DNA of 64,000 bases from Psychrobacter immobilis (GCF_904846225.1 NZ_CAJGZJ010000002.1:1-64000); one strand, 5' to 3'. Counted from the stretch's first letter, positions 46,501 through 55,764 are shown. Made by a program: numbers and translations. The notes: generated from the letters alone by a model not told the origin.

Positions 46501-46954
46501 CAATGGGCGTCGGTTTTTGCGATACAAAGTCTTCTTTTAGATCTAACGAAGGCCATTCTTCATTTGCTCCATAGCCGACCGCCATGAGTATTTGATTGTT
46601 CTCATTAATAATAGCGATGCGCTCGACATATTGCTCAGACTGCATGCGACCCAATTTACTTTGAACACCCTCAAGCGTCGTCACCACTGTTTTCAAGGTC
46701 TCATCAGCATTGGCTTCGCTGTTCGCTTGTTGACGCTTTTGTTCTAACAGCTCAGGAATCAGCTCGGCAATTTCTGGCGTATAGCGAATAAGAACAGCTT
46801 CTGCCAATACGCTTTGTTCTGAATTGCTCGCCCGCATGGTTTCATAAAAAACCAAAATACCACCGACGGCAGCTAACACACAAATTGGCAAAAACACCAA
46901 TATGATAAGCTGACCATAGGCGCTACTGGTATCAAAACGTTTTTTGTATGCCAT
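43547..46954 (-). CDS. Hybrid sensor histidine kinase, GacS/BarA type
   Basis: 1135 aa. Two transmembrane segments (about 15-38 and 185-208) frame a periplasmic sensor. Then a HAMP-like linker, histidine kinase with phospho-His311 in ISHELRTPLN and the ATP motifs NIVGNAIKFTD, DSGKGI and GGTGLGL. A degenerate receiver (about 565-680) has no clear acceptor. A true receiver follows (acidic pair near 693, acceptor Asp792 in FMDIQMPRMSG), then an HPt domain with His1055 in AHRILGGS. The domain order and divergent cysM fit GacS/BarA, which activates GacA and Rsm small RNAs. The receiver carries an extra lysine-rich insert of about 55 residues (roughly 732-785). Confidence 0.92.
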   Translation of the reverse strand: MAYKKRFDTSSAYGQLIILVFLPICVLAAVGGILVFYETMRASNSEQSVLAEAVLIRYTPEIAELIPELLEQKRQQANSEANADETLKTVVTTLEGVQSKLGRMQSEQYVERIAIINENNQILMAVGYGANEEWPSLDLKEDFVSQKPTPIGTAYGSILGEFEGQRLWLLVDMDNEPLYIARYRIAMALVITGLFTILILLLSLNIYSKRWIAPIYELRLQLQRTHVDNLYQPIPVESDGELNLLQQDLVKTLRRLHRSFQELKDHAEQTEDDLRLAFDEMEMQNISIRNARDAAISTSQAKSAFLANISHELRTPLNSIDGFINLLARHGELNPEQDLYVQTIRKSSAHLLALVNDVLDFSKIEAGKLVLDRHEFDLYDTIYDVVDMLSPVSAEKGLRMAVLFYNDVPMRINGDALRLKQVLTNIVGNAIKFTDSGDVVVRVSLDDHRDNYLMISVQDSGKGISLADQKMLFQSFSQGDPSITRQYGGTGLGLVISKQLTRLMGGDIGFHDNAQENIANQGATFWFRMPSHVDVLEAATGQTIELPVLAPLASDTDEFNVLVWINHTASIQVLKASLQYLPVTLTQANSLPGVLESLKERGNFWDWVIVDDDTQDDMMALLKQIRLHYQGKLAVFGYQVAADQALLNRYHANILYEPLDKRQLYAMLDTQNRSIPKSMQEPRWKGVTVLAVDDHLPNLLVLDALLSELGIQVMTASSGFDAIEIISKQQTKNQKPAKNDKQSLSNKTQLSKAEARDEVSKKSNSTLYSEEAHVDDKGATQDKNDIDLIFMDIQMPRMSGHEAARQIRNIENEDSRIPIIALTAHGLADERDKLIASGINDYVGKPISQPQLLQVLQKWLGRTTTMPQLTVLPDASLHGADDLQSRHSPLTDVQHGDAETYSTWPSDSTMIAYPMIKGNDNSGESAPNMLNQQKITRPLSLKKIRDNYLRDSQPREDYRRETPRETQSRYESLRLQKQGDTSLFSSANDKVDRSYDDRNPLDILDWQDALTRSANKPDLAAKLIIMMLDTINEEKQALTQAWETRDRHMLAQIAHRILGGSRYTGVPQLRQASQDLEDKCLLNIQHITPAQFAMLEPYYRALLTALNNLQMLDLSAYPQLNYHRLSENDMTWKMI

Positions 46955-47492
46955 GCTAGCTTTACTCTCTACTGGGGTTTGTGCTACCTATAAATAACAG
47001 CGTTAAGCGGCTTTTGCCAATCAATACTGTTCTAAATATCTCAGGTATCTTAGCAGTATTTATGCACGTAAATGCTCTCATCGAAAATCATTATTAATAA
47101 ATGAAGATAAATCGTAGTCGGAGCCACAGTCGCTGCCAACTCATTATAGCGTTTTACCTTTCGTATATATTGTAATAACGACAACGCCCTTTATTATTTA
47201 TAGTTAATAGTTAATAGTTAATAGCGATTTTAACTGACCAGCCTTTTTTAAACATCACTCATTTACCAAAATCTCTTGATGCTCTCAGCGTAGCTAAAAA
47301 CAAAATGATATAATGACGCAACTTTTTACCTGTCGCTATTTGCTCGCGGCCACAATAATACAATTAGCTACTAAATCACTAGCTTACGCTAATAGTTGCT
47401 GTATTAAAGCTTGGATTTAAAAAATAGAATTATATTTAAAAAAATAGCTTATCATTTAAATATTCAATTTCGAAAACCCATAAGGATACTGT
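46955..47492. other. Divergent intergenic region, sensor kinase to cysM, 538 bases
   Basis: AT-rich, with a 7-bp tandem repeat at 47201-47224. Long enough for a small RNA, but none is supported: no clear promoter-terminator pair or repeated GGA motifs are visible. Confidence 0.45.
47201..47224. repeat. 7-bp tandem repeat (TAGTTAA), 3.4 copies
   Basis: Perfect short repeat in the sensor kinase-cysM gap. Probably replication slippage in AT-rich DNA; possible length-variable spacer. Confidence 0.9.
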
Positions 47493-48485
47493 ATGTCCAC
47501 GACGGCCATGTCCAACGCCAACTTTATTACTCAAGTCACTGCCCTTGCCGATTGCGTGGGTCAAACGCCACTGGTCAAATTGCAACGCTTACCGGAACAA
47601 GAGCGACTCACCAATGGTGCCGCATTACTGGCCAAGCTTGAAGGCAATAATCCAGCCGGTTCCGTCAAAGATCGTCCTGCCTTCAACATGATTTATCAAG
47701 CAGAACAGCGCGGTGACATCAAGCCGGGTGATACGTTGATTGAAGCCACCAGCGGCAATACTGGCATTGCCTTAGCCATGGTCGCAGCGATGCGCGGCTA
47801 CCCGATCACGCTACTGATGCCGACCAATTCAACCCAAGAGCGCAAAGACGCCATGATTGCCTATGGCGCAACCCTAATCGAGGTAGATGAAGGCATGGAA
47901 GTGGCGCGCGATCTGGCCTTGCAAATGCAGGCAAAAGGTAAAGGCATCGTCTTGGATCAATTTAATAATCCTGATAATAGCCAAGCGCATTACCTGACCA
48001 CAGGGCCTGAGCTATGGGCGCAAACTGACGGTAAGATTACTCATTTTATTAGCTCTATGGGCACTACAGGTACGATTACTGGTGTGGCGCGTTATCTTAA
48101 AGAAAAAAATCCAGACGTCAAAATTATCGGTCTTCAGCCTGATGAAGACGCTTCTATCGCTGGTATTCGCCGCTGGCCTGCCGCCTATATGCCAGGTATC
48201 TTTGACGCAGATTTAGTCGATGAGATTATGGATATTGATCAGCATATTGCAGAAATTTATATGCGTAAACTGGCTAAGACCGAAGGTATCTTTGCTGGCG
48301 TGTCTTCAGGCGCTGCAGCATGGGCAGCGGTACAAGTTGCGAAAGAAAATCCTAACGCCGTTATTGCTTTTATTGTTTGTGATCGCGGCGATCGTTACTT
48401 ATCGACTGGTCTGTACAATGTTGATGACAGTAGTAATGTTGGTGACACTAGTATCGATGACAGTGTAGACAATACGGCGCAATAA
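47493..48485 (+). CDS. cysM: Cysteine synthase B
   Basis: 330 aa, ATG at 47493 with AAGGA upstream. PLP enzyme making cysteine from O-acetylserine and sulfide or thiosulfate. PLP lysine in NPAGSVKDRPAFNMI, phosphate loop SGNTGIAL, and CysM-type GRRWPAAYMPGIF-like segment (IRRWPAAYMPGIF) separate it from CysK. The last 25 residues are an acidic Asp/Ser tail, made from an 18-bp repeat, that most CysM proteins lack. First gene of a likely operon with the exonuclease and rlmD. Confidence 0.96.
   Translation: MSTTAMSNANFITQVTALADCVGQTPLVKLQRLPEQERLTNGAALLAKLEGNNPAGSVKDRPAFNMIYQAEQRGDIKPGDTLIEATSGNTGIALAMVAAMRGYPITLLMPTNSTQERKDAMIAYGATLIEVDEGMEVARDLALQMQAKGKGIVLDQFNNPDNSQAHYLTTGPELWAQTDGKITHFISSMGTTGTITGVARYLKEKNPDVKIIGLQPDEDASIAGIRRWPAAYMPGIFDADLVDEIMDIDQHIAEIYMRKLAKTEGIFAGVSSGAAAWAAVQVAKENPNAVIAFIVCDRGDRYLSTGLYNVDDSSNVGDTSIDDSVDNTAQ
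48420..48470 (+). repeat. 18-bp imperfect repeat in the cysM tail
   Basis: Units at 48420-48437 and 48438-48455 plus a partial one to 48470. Encodes repeated D-D/D-T-S-type acidic residues at the C-terminus. Confidence 0.65.
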
Positions 48486-48509
48486 GCGCATAAATAGTTA
48501 GGATTACCT

Positions 48510-49334
48510 ATGTCACAAGCTCTACCATCCGACCCTATCTTGGTCTTTGATATTGAGACTGTCGCTGATACTGAGGCGGCTCGCCGTATCTATCCGCAAT
48601 TGGCTGAGCTCAATGATGCGAATACGTTAAGCGCGCTGACGGCGATACGGACACAAGAGGCTGGGCATGATTTTATGCGCTTGCCACTGCAACGCATCGT
48701 TTGTATTTCTGCTTTATATATCAAAGATGGCACGTTGTCGTTGTTTTCGCTGACGGCAGATAAGTTTAGCGAAAAAGATATTCTTGCCAAGTTTTTTCGA
48801 GCATTTAGTGACCTTGAAAAACTGCCTCAGCTCATCAGCTGGAACGGCTCTGGCTTTGATATTCCGGTGCTCATATATCGCGCCATGCAATATGATTTGT
48901 CAGCGCCATGGTTGTTTGAAGAAGGCGCACGTATCAAAAACATGCGCTTTGATAACTATGTCAATCGCTTCCACACGCGCCATCTCGATTTGATGGACAG
49001 GTTTAGTCAATACGGTGCGAGCCGCCGTGAAGCCATGGATATAGTCGCCAGTTTGTATGGGCTACCCGGCAAGACAGATGTCGATGGCAGTATGGTCGGC
49101 GACCTCGTTACCAATGGTGATTGGCAGACACTCTCGATATATTGCGAGTCTGATGTCATGAATACTTGGCTGATCTATCTGCGCTGGTTGCGTTTAACGG
49201 GAGCGTTATCTTCAACAGATTTTGATGCGTGGCAACGACAAAGCCATGATTATTTACTCAAATATACCCAAGCAGATGGCAGTCCGCGCCATCAAGACTT
49301 CATTGCTGATTGGTCAACTGCGCCCAAATCATAA
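48510..49334 (+). CDS. Predicted 3'-5' exonuclease, PolB-exonuclease-like
   Basis: 274 aa, ATG at 48510 with AGGAT upstream, 24 bases after cysM. DEDD nuclease of the type annotated as related to the exonuclease domain of DNA polymerase B. ExoI motif VFDIETVAD, ExoII in SWNGSGFDIPVL, ExoIII in YCESDVMNTW. The full set of acidic residues suggests an active nuclease. Found between cysM and rlmD, so probably cotranscribed; cellular role not established. Confidence 0.9.
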   Translation: MSQALPSDPILVFDIETVADTEAARRIYPQLAELNDANTLSALTAIRTQEAGHDFMRLPLQRIVCISALYIKDGTLSLFSLTADKFSEKDILAKFFRAFSDLEKLPQLISWNGSGFDIPVLIYRAMQYDLSAPWLFEEGARIKNMRFDNYVNRFHTRHLDLMDRFSQYGASRREAMDIVASLYGLPGKTDVDGSMVGDLVTNGDWQTLSIYCESDVMNTWLIYLRWLRLTGALSSTDFDAWQRQSHDYLLKYTQADGSPRHQDFIADWSTAPKS

Positions 49335-49406
49335 CGCACGATATTATAAGTAATGGCTTCTACTCTCATTTTTCAGTTATTTATCATTTATTATTAAGGC
49401 AGGTTT

Positions 49407-50948
49407 ATGCAACCCACCGATTCAAAAAAATCTACAGCGCTTGATGCGACGCAAAAAGCCAGCGATACTCCAGCGATTGCTATTCCACCTAATAAGAAAA
49501 AGTCTAAGCCGTCACCAAAAACACGTCGTCGTCTGAAAGAGGCCGAGCCACTGCCTTTTAAGATTGATGGTTTGTCGCACGATGGTCGCGGTGTTGCAGT
49601 ATACGGTAACGGTTTTGGTACAGAGGACGGTCATGTAGAAGACAAACATGGCAAAAAAATCTTTGTCAGCTTTGCTTTACCGGGTGAAAGTGCTTTGGTT
49701 AAATTGACCAATAGCCGTACTAGCTTTGAAGAAGGTGACGCCATTAGCATCACTGCCAATCCACACCCTGAGCGTGCCGTACCACCCTGCCCGCACTTCG
49801 GTGTCTGCGGCGGTTGTAATTTGCAGCACTGGCAACCAGACGCACAAATCAATTTTAAACAATCTGTACTGGCCGAAATGCTCCTGCATCAAGCCAATAT
49901 AGCGCCTGACAATTGGCTCGCCCCAGTGGTTGGTGATCGCCTCGGCTATCGCACCAAAGCTCGACTTGGCGTACGTTATGTCGTCAAAAAAGAAACAGCC
50001 TTGGTCGGTTTTCGTGAGCGCTCAAGTAATTTCTTAGCAGAGTTAAACGAGTGCCATATCTTAGATCCGCGTATTGGTTTTGAGATTGAAAATTTAAAAA
50101 CGCTGATTAGCACCTTAGAGAGCCGTGACAAAATTGCCCAGCTTGAATTGGCAATGGGTGAACAAATCTCTGAACTGCCGGACGGCAATCAACCCGTTGC
50201 CCTCATTGTGCGCAACTTAGAACCGTTGTCAGACGCTGATGTCGATAAGCTAAAAGTATTTTTTGCTGCTCGCAATTGGCAGCTATATTTACAGTCTAAG
50301 GGCGTTGATAGCATTCAGCGTATCGCCTTGACGGATGCTGATGATATGAGTCAGCAGTTTGGACGCTTGTATTATCAATTACCAGAATATGATCTTACTT
50401 TTGAGTTTATCCCGACTGACTTTACGCAAGTCAACTTGTCTGTAAACCGTCAAATGACGAAGCTTGCTTGCGATTTGTTAGACTTAAAAGCGGGTGAACG
50501 CGTATTGGATCTGTTTAGTGGACTGGGTAATTTTAGCTTGCCATTAGCGCGCCTCGTTGGTGAAACAGGCTCAGTTGTCGGAGTTGAAGGTAGCGAAGCC
50601 ATGACCGTACGCGCCGCTGATAACGCACGTCGCAACGGCATCAATAACACTGAATTTTATAGCCAAGACTTGACCCAAGATTGCACTGACAAACCGTGGG
50701 CCAATCAAGGCTTCGATGCGCTATTGATTGACCCACCACGTTCTGGTGCGTGGGAAATTATGCAGTATCTGCCCAAATTTAATGCTGAGCGGATTGTTTA
50801 TGTGTCATGCAATCCTGCGACGCTTGCCCGCGATACAAAAGCATTGCTAGAGCAAGGCTATCGTTTGACTGATGCTGGAGTGATGGACATGTTCTGTCAT
50901 ACTGGTCATGTCGAGTCAATCGCTCGTTTCGAAAAAATAGCCGTTTAA
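49407..50948 (+). CDS. rlmD: 23S rRNA (uracil-1939-C5)-methyltransferase
   Basis: 513 aa, ATG at 49407 with AAGG/AGG upstream. Methylates U1939 of 23S rRNA using SAM. An N-terminal TRAM domain (about 48-115) follows a basic leader. The iron-sulfur ligands are complete: Cys128, Cys134, Cys137 and Cys216. SAM motif [15 protein letters not shown], then DPPRSGAWE and the catalytic nucleophile Cys468 in VSCNPAT. Length is larger than E. coli RlmD (433) through the leader and insertions. Same strand as cysM and relA, as in pseudomonads. Confidence 0.96.
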   Translation: MQPTDSKKSTALDATQKASDTPAIAIPPNKKKSKPSPKTRRRLKEAEPLPFKIDGLSHDGRGVAVYGNGFGTEDGHVEDKHGKKIFVSFALPGESALVKLTNSRTSFEEGDAISITANPHPERAVPPCPHFGVCGGCNLQHWQPDAQINFKQSVLAEMLLHQANIAPDNWLAPVVGDRLGYRTKARLGVRYVVKKETALVGFRERSSNFLAELNECHILDPRIGFEIENLKTLISTLESRDKIAQLELAMGEQISELPDGNQPVALIVRNLEPLSDADVDKLKVFFAARNWQLYLQSKGVDSIQRIALTDADDMSQQFGRLYYQLPEYDLTFEFIPTDFTQVNLSVNRQMTKLACDLLDLKAGERVLDLFSGLGNFSLPLARLVGETGSVVGVEGSEAMTVRAADNARRNGINNTEFYSQDLTQDCTDKPWANQGFDALLIDPPRSGAWEIMQYLPKFNAERIVYVSCNPATLARDTKALLEQGYRLTDAGVMDMFCHTGHVESIARFEKIAV

Positions 50949-51465
50949 TTTATAATTTATAAAAGAGATGTTTGAGATAAAAATAGCCGTATTTATAGCG
51001 ATTAATGCTTACCGAAAATGTGGGTTAAGCTGTGCTGATAAATAACGGCTATTGACTCTACTTATAGTCAAAATACCTTAAAAAACGCTACGATACTGCT
51101 TCTATCAATTTTTTGTAGCCTCTGTCTGCGCAAGCACAGCAAACAAGAAAAATTGATGGAAGCAGTGCATGATGTATCGATAGTGCTTTTCACTGACTAT
51201 AAAAGCAGACATTACAGAGCCTCGCTTGATTTGTCGCCTCAAAATGAGATAATAATAAACAATCTTCCTATATTTGTTGAATCAAAACATAGTGAATATT
51301 TACACTCATAACTTTATATACTTTATGCACACTTTATCGCTGCTAGAAATAGATATTTTTAGCCGCCGTGTTGGTTTATACCTGACACTTTAAAATTATC
51401 AACCCGAAGTGTGTGCATAGTAGATGACGTTATAATCAATTCATGATAGCTAAGAGGAGTCGGCT
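50949..51465 (+). other. Intergenic rlmD-relA, 517 bases
   Basis: Contains repeat copy 7, then AT-rich sequence with a TATAAT at 51431-51436 that lacks a good -35. No terminator hairpin of the usual kind directly follows rlmD. Confidence 0.5.
51063..51201 (+). repeat. Dispersed palindromic repeat, copy 7 (best-preserved)
   Basis: 139 bp with 8-base terminal inverted repeats TATAGTCA / TGACTATA. Core GCCTCTGTCTGCGCAAGCAC plus AGCAAAC. Inner arms CTTCTATCAATTTTT / AAAAATTGATGGAAG with one mismatch; the pairing extends outward to ACTGCTTC / GGAAGCAGT. The TA steps at both ends suggest TA target duplication. Confidence 0.93.
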
Positions 51466-54018
51466 ATGGTAAAAATTCGTGAAGGATTACCGTTAGTGGA
51501 TGGACAGACCACGCAAGTCGATAGTGCAGCACTTGCGGCGCAATTAGTAGCGAGTCAACGCTCTCATCAGTCTGCCAACAGCTATGCTCAAATCCCACTC
51601 GATATCAAATACCAGCTGTCTACTCACAAGCTACATACCACTTTTGATCGCTCAGCGTTGCATGCCTTTCACAGTCATGACCCAAAGCTTGAGAACGAGT
51701 TTTCTGATAATCCGCTTCTAGACGAAAATAATATTCTCTCAGAAAAAGAGCTCGAAGGGGTTGATTTAGATCAGGTAAGTATCGATATTCCCACCTGGCT
51801 AGACAATGTCGCCAAGCGTATTGGGCAAGATTCTGTGCCTAACTTATGCGCTGCTTGTGAGTTTATTCGTAGTCATATGAATACCAGCGAATCTGAGCGT
51901 TCAGGCGCCTATGTGACTGGTATTGGTATGACCGATATCTTGACTTATCTTTATCAAGACGAGGACGCTCTAGTCGCTGCGATGCTATATCGCAGCGCAC
52001 GTAAGTCAATCATAAGCCTTAATGATATTGAAAAAAACTTCAATGCAGACATATCAACTCTTGTCAAAGACACTTTGGCAATGGGTAAACTGTCTGAGAT
52101 TATTGAAAGCAATAAACGTTTAGAAGATCACTTTGTCAATAATCAGCGTGACCAGCTATCAAACATTTATAGCATGCTCATCTCCGTCACCAACGATGTG
52201 CGCGTTGTACTTATCAAATTGGCTGAGCGTACCTTTGCTATGCGTGAGTTGACCTTCTCTAATCAAGAACGTCAGACGCGTGTCGCACGTGAGGTCATGA
52301 CTATTTATGCCCCACTAGCGCATCGACTGGGCATCGCGCAGCTTAAATGGGAGCTTGAAGACCTAGCTTTTCGCTATCTGGCACCTGAGCGCTATAAAGA
52401 AATCGCCAAATTGCTATCCGAAAAACGTAGCGAACGTGAGTCTTATATTCAACGTGTCCAAGACAAGCTCAATGAAGCCCTGTCAGAAGCTGGTATCGAG
52501 GCTGAGCTTTCTGGACGCGTCAAACATATCTATTCTATCTACCGAAAAATGAAACTTAAAGGCTTATCCTTTGATCAGCTTTATGATATTCGCGCGCTGC
52601 GAGTGTTGGTTACCAATCCTTCAGATTGCTATCATGTGCTAGGATTGGTACACGGTTTGTGGCGTTATATTCCTGAGCAGTTTGACGACTATCTCACCAA
52701 TCCTAAATCTAATGGTTACCGCTCACTACATACGGCCGTTATTGCTGAGAACAAATCGCTTGAAGTACAGATTCGTACTCATGAAATGCACTTTGAAGCA
52801 GAGCTTGGCATGTGTGCGCATGTCAATTACAAAGAAGGCCTGAAGAATAAAAAAGACAATTATCTCAATCAGAGAATCAGCTCTCTGCGTCAGCTGTTGT
52901 CTATCAATAATGAAACCCGAAATCATCCACGCTCGTCTTTATTAACAGGCGATGAGATAGATGAGATGGGAATTGACGAAGAAGAGCAACTCGTTGATTT
53001 TGATGAATTTGAACGCATTTATATTTTTAGCCGTGATGGTGATATTACTGAACTGCCAAAAGGCGCGACCGTCCTTGACTTTGCCTATTATGTGCACACG
53101 CAAGTTGGCAACCGTGCGCAAGCTGCTAGAGTCAATCAGCGTTATGTGCCCCTAACCTATCAGCTCAAAACGGGCGAACAAGTTGAGATTATTACAAAGG
53201 CTTCCCGCGAGCCCAATCGCGATTGGCTGGTTGCTTCACTGGGTTATATCCATACCAACCGCGCGCGTTCAAAATTACGGCAATGGTTTAATAAGCAAGA
53301 CCGTGACAAAAATATTGAAATTGGTCGTCAAATGCTTAGCAAAGAACTTGAGAGGCTATCGGTGCATCCCAATAGCATTGATTTAAATGACTATATTCAG
53401 CATTTTCACGTCAATACGACAGATGATATTATCGTTGGCCTAGTCACTGGCGAGATTGGTCTCAATCAGCTCACCAGTCATATTTCTCGGCAGCTACATC
53501 TAGAGCCCGAAAAACCGCCAGAAGATTTTGTGCTAAACGTAGATACTAGGGACGGCAGTAAACCCGATGCCTATAAAATTAGTATCAAAGGTTTGGATAA
53601 TATTGAAATAAATTTAGCAGGTTGCTGTCATCCTGTACACGGCGAGCCAATTGCGGGCTATATCACCTTGTCACGAGGCGTGAGCGTCCATAATCGCGGT
53701 TGCCCTGAGTATTTACGGCTCATCGAACGAGATCCTGAACGCGAAATTGAGGCTGCTTGGCGGGTTCAGTCTGGCCGTTATCAGCCTGTTGACATTCATA
53801 TAGAAGCCTATGATAGACGCGGATTGTTGCGTGATTTGACACAAATTATCGATAAAGAAAACGTCAATATCCGTCAGGTTGAGACGCTGAGCAATGATGA
53901 CAATATTGCCTTTTTAAAGTTCCATATCGAAGTTTCAGGATTGGCGCATTTATCAAAGCTCTTAGCCAAATTAGAGCAGCAGCATGGTATCTTGCATGCT
54001 CGACGAGCCGTCGCTTAA
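51466..54018 (+). CDS. relA: GTP pyrophosphokinase RelA (ppGpp synthetase I)
   Basis: 850 aa, ATG at 51466 with AAGAGGAG upstream. Makes (p)ppGpp on ribosomes with uncharged tRNA. The hydrolase region (about 120-290) lacks the HD motif, so it is synthesis-only, as in E. coli RelA. The synthetase part has SGRVKHIYSIYRKMK, the RelA-type acidic EQFDDY (Glu404), NGYRSLHTAV and LEVQIRT. Then TGS (from about 518), a zinc-finger region with Cys723/Cys724 in GCCHPVHG, and a C-terminal ACT domain (about 770-848). About 100 residues longer than E. coli RelA, mostly N-terminal. Confidence 0.97.
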   Translation: MVKIREGLPLVDGQTTQVDSAALAAQLVASQRSHQSANSYAQIPLDIKYQLSTHKLHTTFDRSALHAFHSHDPKLENEFSDNPLLDENNILSEKELEGVDLDQVSIDIPTWLDNVAKRIGQDSVPNLCAACEFIRSHMNTSESERSGAYVTGIGMTDILTYLYQDEDALVAAMLYRSARKSIISLNDIEKNFNADISTLVKDTLAMGKLSEIIESNKRLEDHFVNNQRDQLSNIYSMLISVTNDVRVVLIKLAERTFAMRELTFSNQERQTRVAREVMTIYAPLAHRLGIAQLKWELEDLAFRYLAPERYKEIAKLLSEKRSERESYIQRVQDKLNEALSEAGIEAELSGRVKHIYSIYRKMKLKGLSFDQLYDIRALRVLVTNPSDCYHVLGLVHGLWRYIPEQFDDYLTNPKSNGYRSLHTAVIAENKSLEVQIRTHEMHFEAELGMCAHVNYKEGLKNKKDNYLNQRISSLRQLLSINNETRNHPRSSLLTGDEIDEMGIDEEEQLVDFDEFERIYIFSRDGDITELPKGATVLDFAYYVHTQVGNRAQAARVNQRYVPLTYQLKTGEQVEIITKASREPNRDWLVASLGYIHTNRARSKLRQWFNKQDRDKNIEIGRQMLSKELERLSVHPNSIDLNDYIQHFHVNTTDDIIVGLVTGEIGLNQLTSHISRQLHLEPEKPPEDFVLNVDTRDGSKPDAYKISIKGLDNIEINLAGCCHPVHGEPIAGYITLSRGVSVHNRGCPEYLRLIERDPEREIEAAWRVQSGRYQPVDIHIEAYDRRGLLRDLTQIIDKENVNIRQVETLSNDDNIAFLKFHIEVSGLAHLSKLLAKLEQQHGILHARRAVA

Positions 54019-54074
54019 ATAAAAGGCGATGCCAAAACATATTTGTTTAACAATAGAGTTTTTATAAAAATACT

Positions 54075-55019
54075 ATGCCTGAATTGCCTGAAGTAGAAAC
54101 GACCAAAACGAGCCTAACGCCCTTGCTAGGCCAGCGTGTTGCTGATATAAAAATATTCCAGCCAAAACTGCGCTGGGCGATGCCAAATGACTTAGATAAT
54201 CTAATTAATTACACATTAGATAAGGTTGAGCGTCGAGCAAAGTATTTAATACTGAATTTTTTGCCATTGGTAACCGATAAAGTTAATGCTACTACTCAAG
54301 CTGGCATACTAGCACCACGTCAGCTTTTGATTCATTTAGGCATGTCAGGTAGCTTACAGCAGCACAGTTATGGCACTGATAAACGCAAGCACGATCATTT
54401 GGTGATAGTTTTTAATGACGCTGATAATCAAAAATCTCAGCTACATTATTATGACCCAAGACGTTTTGGATCAGTTTTATGGTATGAGGATTATAGTGCT
54501 AAGCTATTAGATCATCTAGGCCCCGAACCACTATCAGAGGATTTTACTGCTGACTATTTATATCATTTAATTCAGAGAACCAATAGATCTGACAAAGATA
54601 CGACTGATGAGATCACCAGCAAGGCCGAATCAAACAAGCGACTTCAACCTATTGCACGCCCTATCAAATCGGTCATTATGGAACAACAAATTGTGGTTGG
54701 CGTCGGTAATATTTATGCGACAGAAAGTTTATATTTAGCGGGGATTCATCCTGCTACTCATGCCCATAAACTGTCTTATGATCAGATTACTATTTTGGTG
54801 GATCATATTAAAGTCATCTTACAAAAGGCGATTAAGCTTGGTGGCTCAACACTAAGAGATTTTACCGTTGCAGATGGTCAAACAGGTTATTTCCAGCAGA
54901 CATTGAACGTGTACGGTAGACAAGGTGAAACTTGTCCACATTGTGATACGGTGCTCGAAAATATCAAATTAAGTGGCCGAGCCAGTGTTTACTGTCCACA
55001 CTGTCAACCTATTATCTAA
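54075..55019 (+). CDS. mutM: Formamidopyrimidine-DNA glycosylase
   Basis: 314 aa. Removes 8-oxoguanine and Fapy lesions. The start MPELPEVETT gives the catalytic Pro2 and Glu3, which fixes the start codon although no good ribosome site is present; coupling to relA (56 bases upstream) is possible. HLGMSGSLQ holds the beta-elimination lysine region, GVGNIYATESL the helix-two-turn-helix, and the C-terminal zinc finger has two CPHC pairs. An insert near residues 180-200 explains the extra length over E. coli (269 aa). Confidence 0.96.
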   Translation: MPELPEVETTKTSLTPLLGQRVADIKIFQPKLRWAMPNDLDNLINYTLDKVERRAKYLILNFLPLVTDKVNATTQAGILAPRQLLIHLGMSGSLQQHSYGTDKRKHDHLVIVFNDADNQKSQLHYYDPRRFGSVLWYEDYSAKLLDHLGPEPLSEDFTADYLYHLIQRTNRSDKDTTDEITSKAESNKRLQPIARPIKSVIMEQQIVVGVGNIYATESLYLAGIHPATHAHKLSYDQITILVDHIKVILQKAIKLGGSTLRDFTVADGQTGYFQQTLNVYGRQGETCPHCDTVLENIKLSGRASVYCPHCQPII

Positions 55020-55253
55020 AACCTTGTGATAGCCAACGCATTTCTAAGTCGGTACGGTATTAAACACATTTGCTGTGCGCATTTATATTGCTTATTTACG
55101 CGCATCTTGCTTTAATAGCGCTAGGATTTACATAAATACGTCATACTGTTTATTTATCTGTAATATTTACTCTATTTATCGTTGCGGTGATATTTCTTCA
55201 TAGAAGTGACAGCAACCAGTAATCATACTAACTATGAATTTTAGGATATCGTT

Positions 55254-55697
55254 ATGACTGTTAAAGCTAAGAACCAGTACACAGTTAAACAGAAAGTTTT
55301 TACTGTTGTTGCAAGTTTAAGTTTATTGGTCACTAGTATGCAGCCTGCCGCAGCAGCCATAGAGATTGATGAAACAGATTTTGGCCCTTCCTACGGAACG
55401 ATGGTCGTTGATACTGTGGTGGGTAAACCCCTACAACTTGTCAATGCCGTTGCTGGTACTGCAGCTTATCTTGTGAGTCTGCCCTTCTCTCTTATCGGTG
55501 GTAATGCAGATCAAGCACAGCAAAAGCTATTTGTGGAACCTTGGAATGCGATGGGACGCTGCTTAGGATGTACTGTAGCCGAAGACAACTACTATAAGTC
55601 GCAAGTGGTTAACAATGACAATACCGTGCGTATCGTCGTTGATCAACCATCAGAGATTCTAATCAATACCAATGATTATGTCGTAGTGACGCCGTAA
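55254..55697 (+). CDS. Small exported protein of unknown role
   Basis: 147 aa, ATG at 55254 with AGGAT upstream. A signal peptide is likely cleaved near PAAAA-IE. The mature part has a conserved-looking block (VVGKPLQLVNAVAGTAAYLVSLPFSLIGGN) with a hydrophobic stretch, then PWNAMGRCLGCT with two cysteines. Similar small proteins in pseudomonads and acinetobacters are sometimes labelled multidrug transporter, but this is too small for a transporter. No catalytic motif. Monocistronic with a strong terminator. Confidence 0.75.
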   Translation: MTVKAKNQYTVKQKVFTVVASLSLLVTSMQPAAAAIEIDETDFGPSYGTMVVDTVVGKPLQLVNAVAGTAAYLVSLPFSLIGGNADQAQQKLFVEPWNAMGRCLGCTVAEDNYYKSQVVNNDNTVRIVVDQPSEILINTNDYVVVTP

Positions 55698-55764
55698 ACT
55701 GCTATCGTTTAGACTTTTTGTATGACATCCCTATATTAGAAATAACAACTTTATAAATTGACAA

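Noticed and set aside
46955-47492. Rsm-type small RNA beside the sensor kinase
   Set aside because: Length would allow it, but repeated GGA loops and a terminator are not visible.
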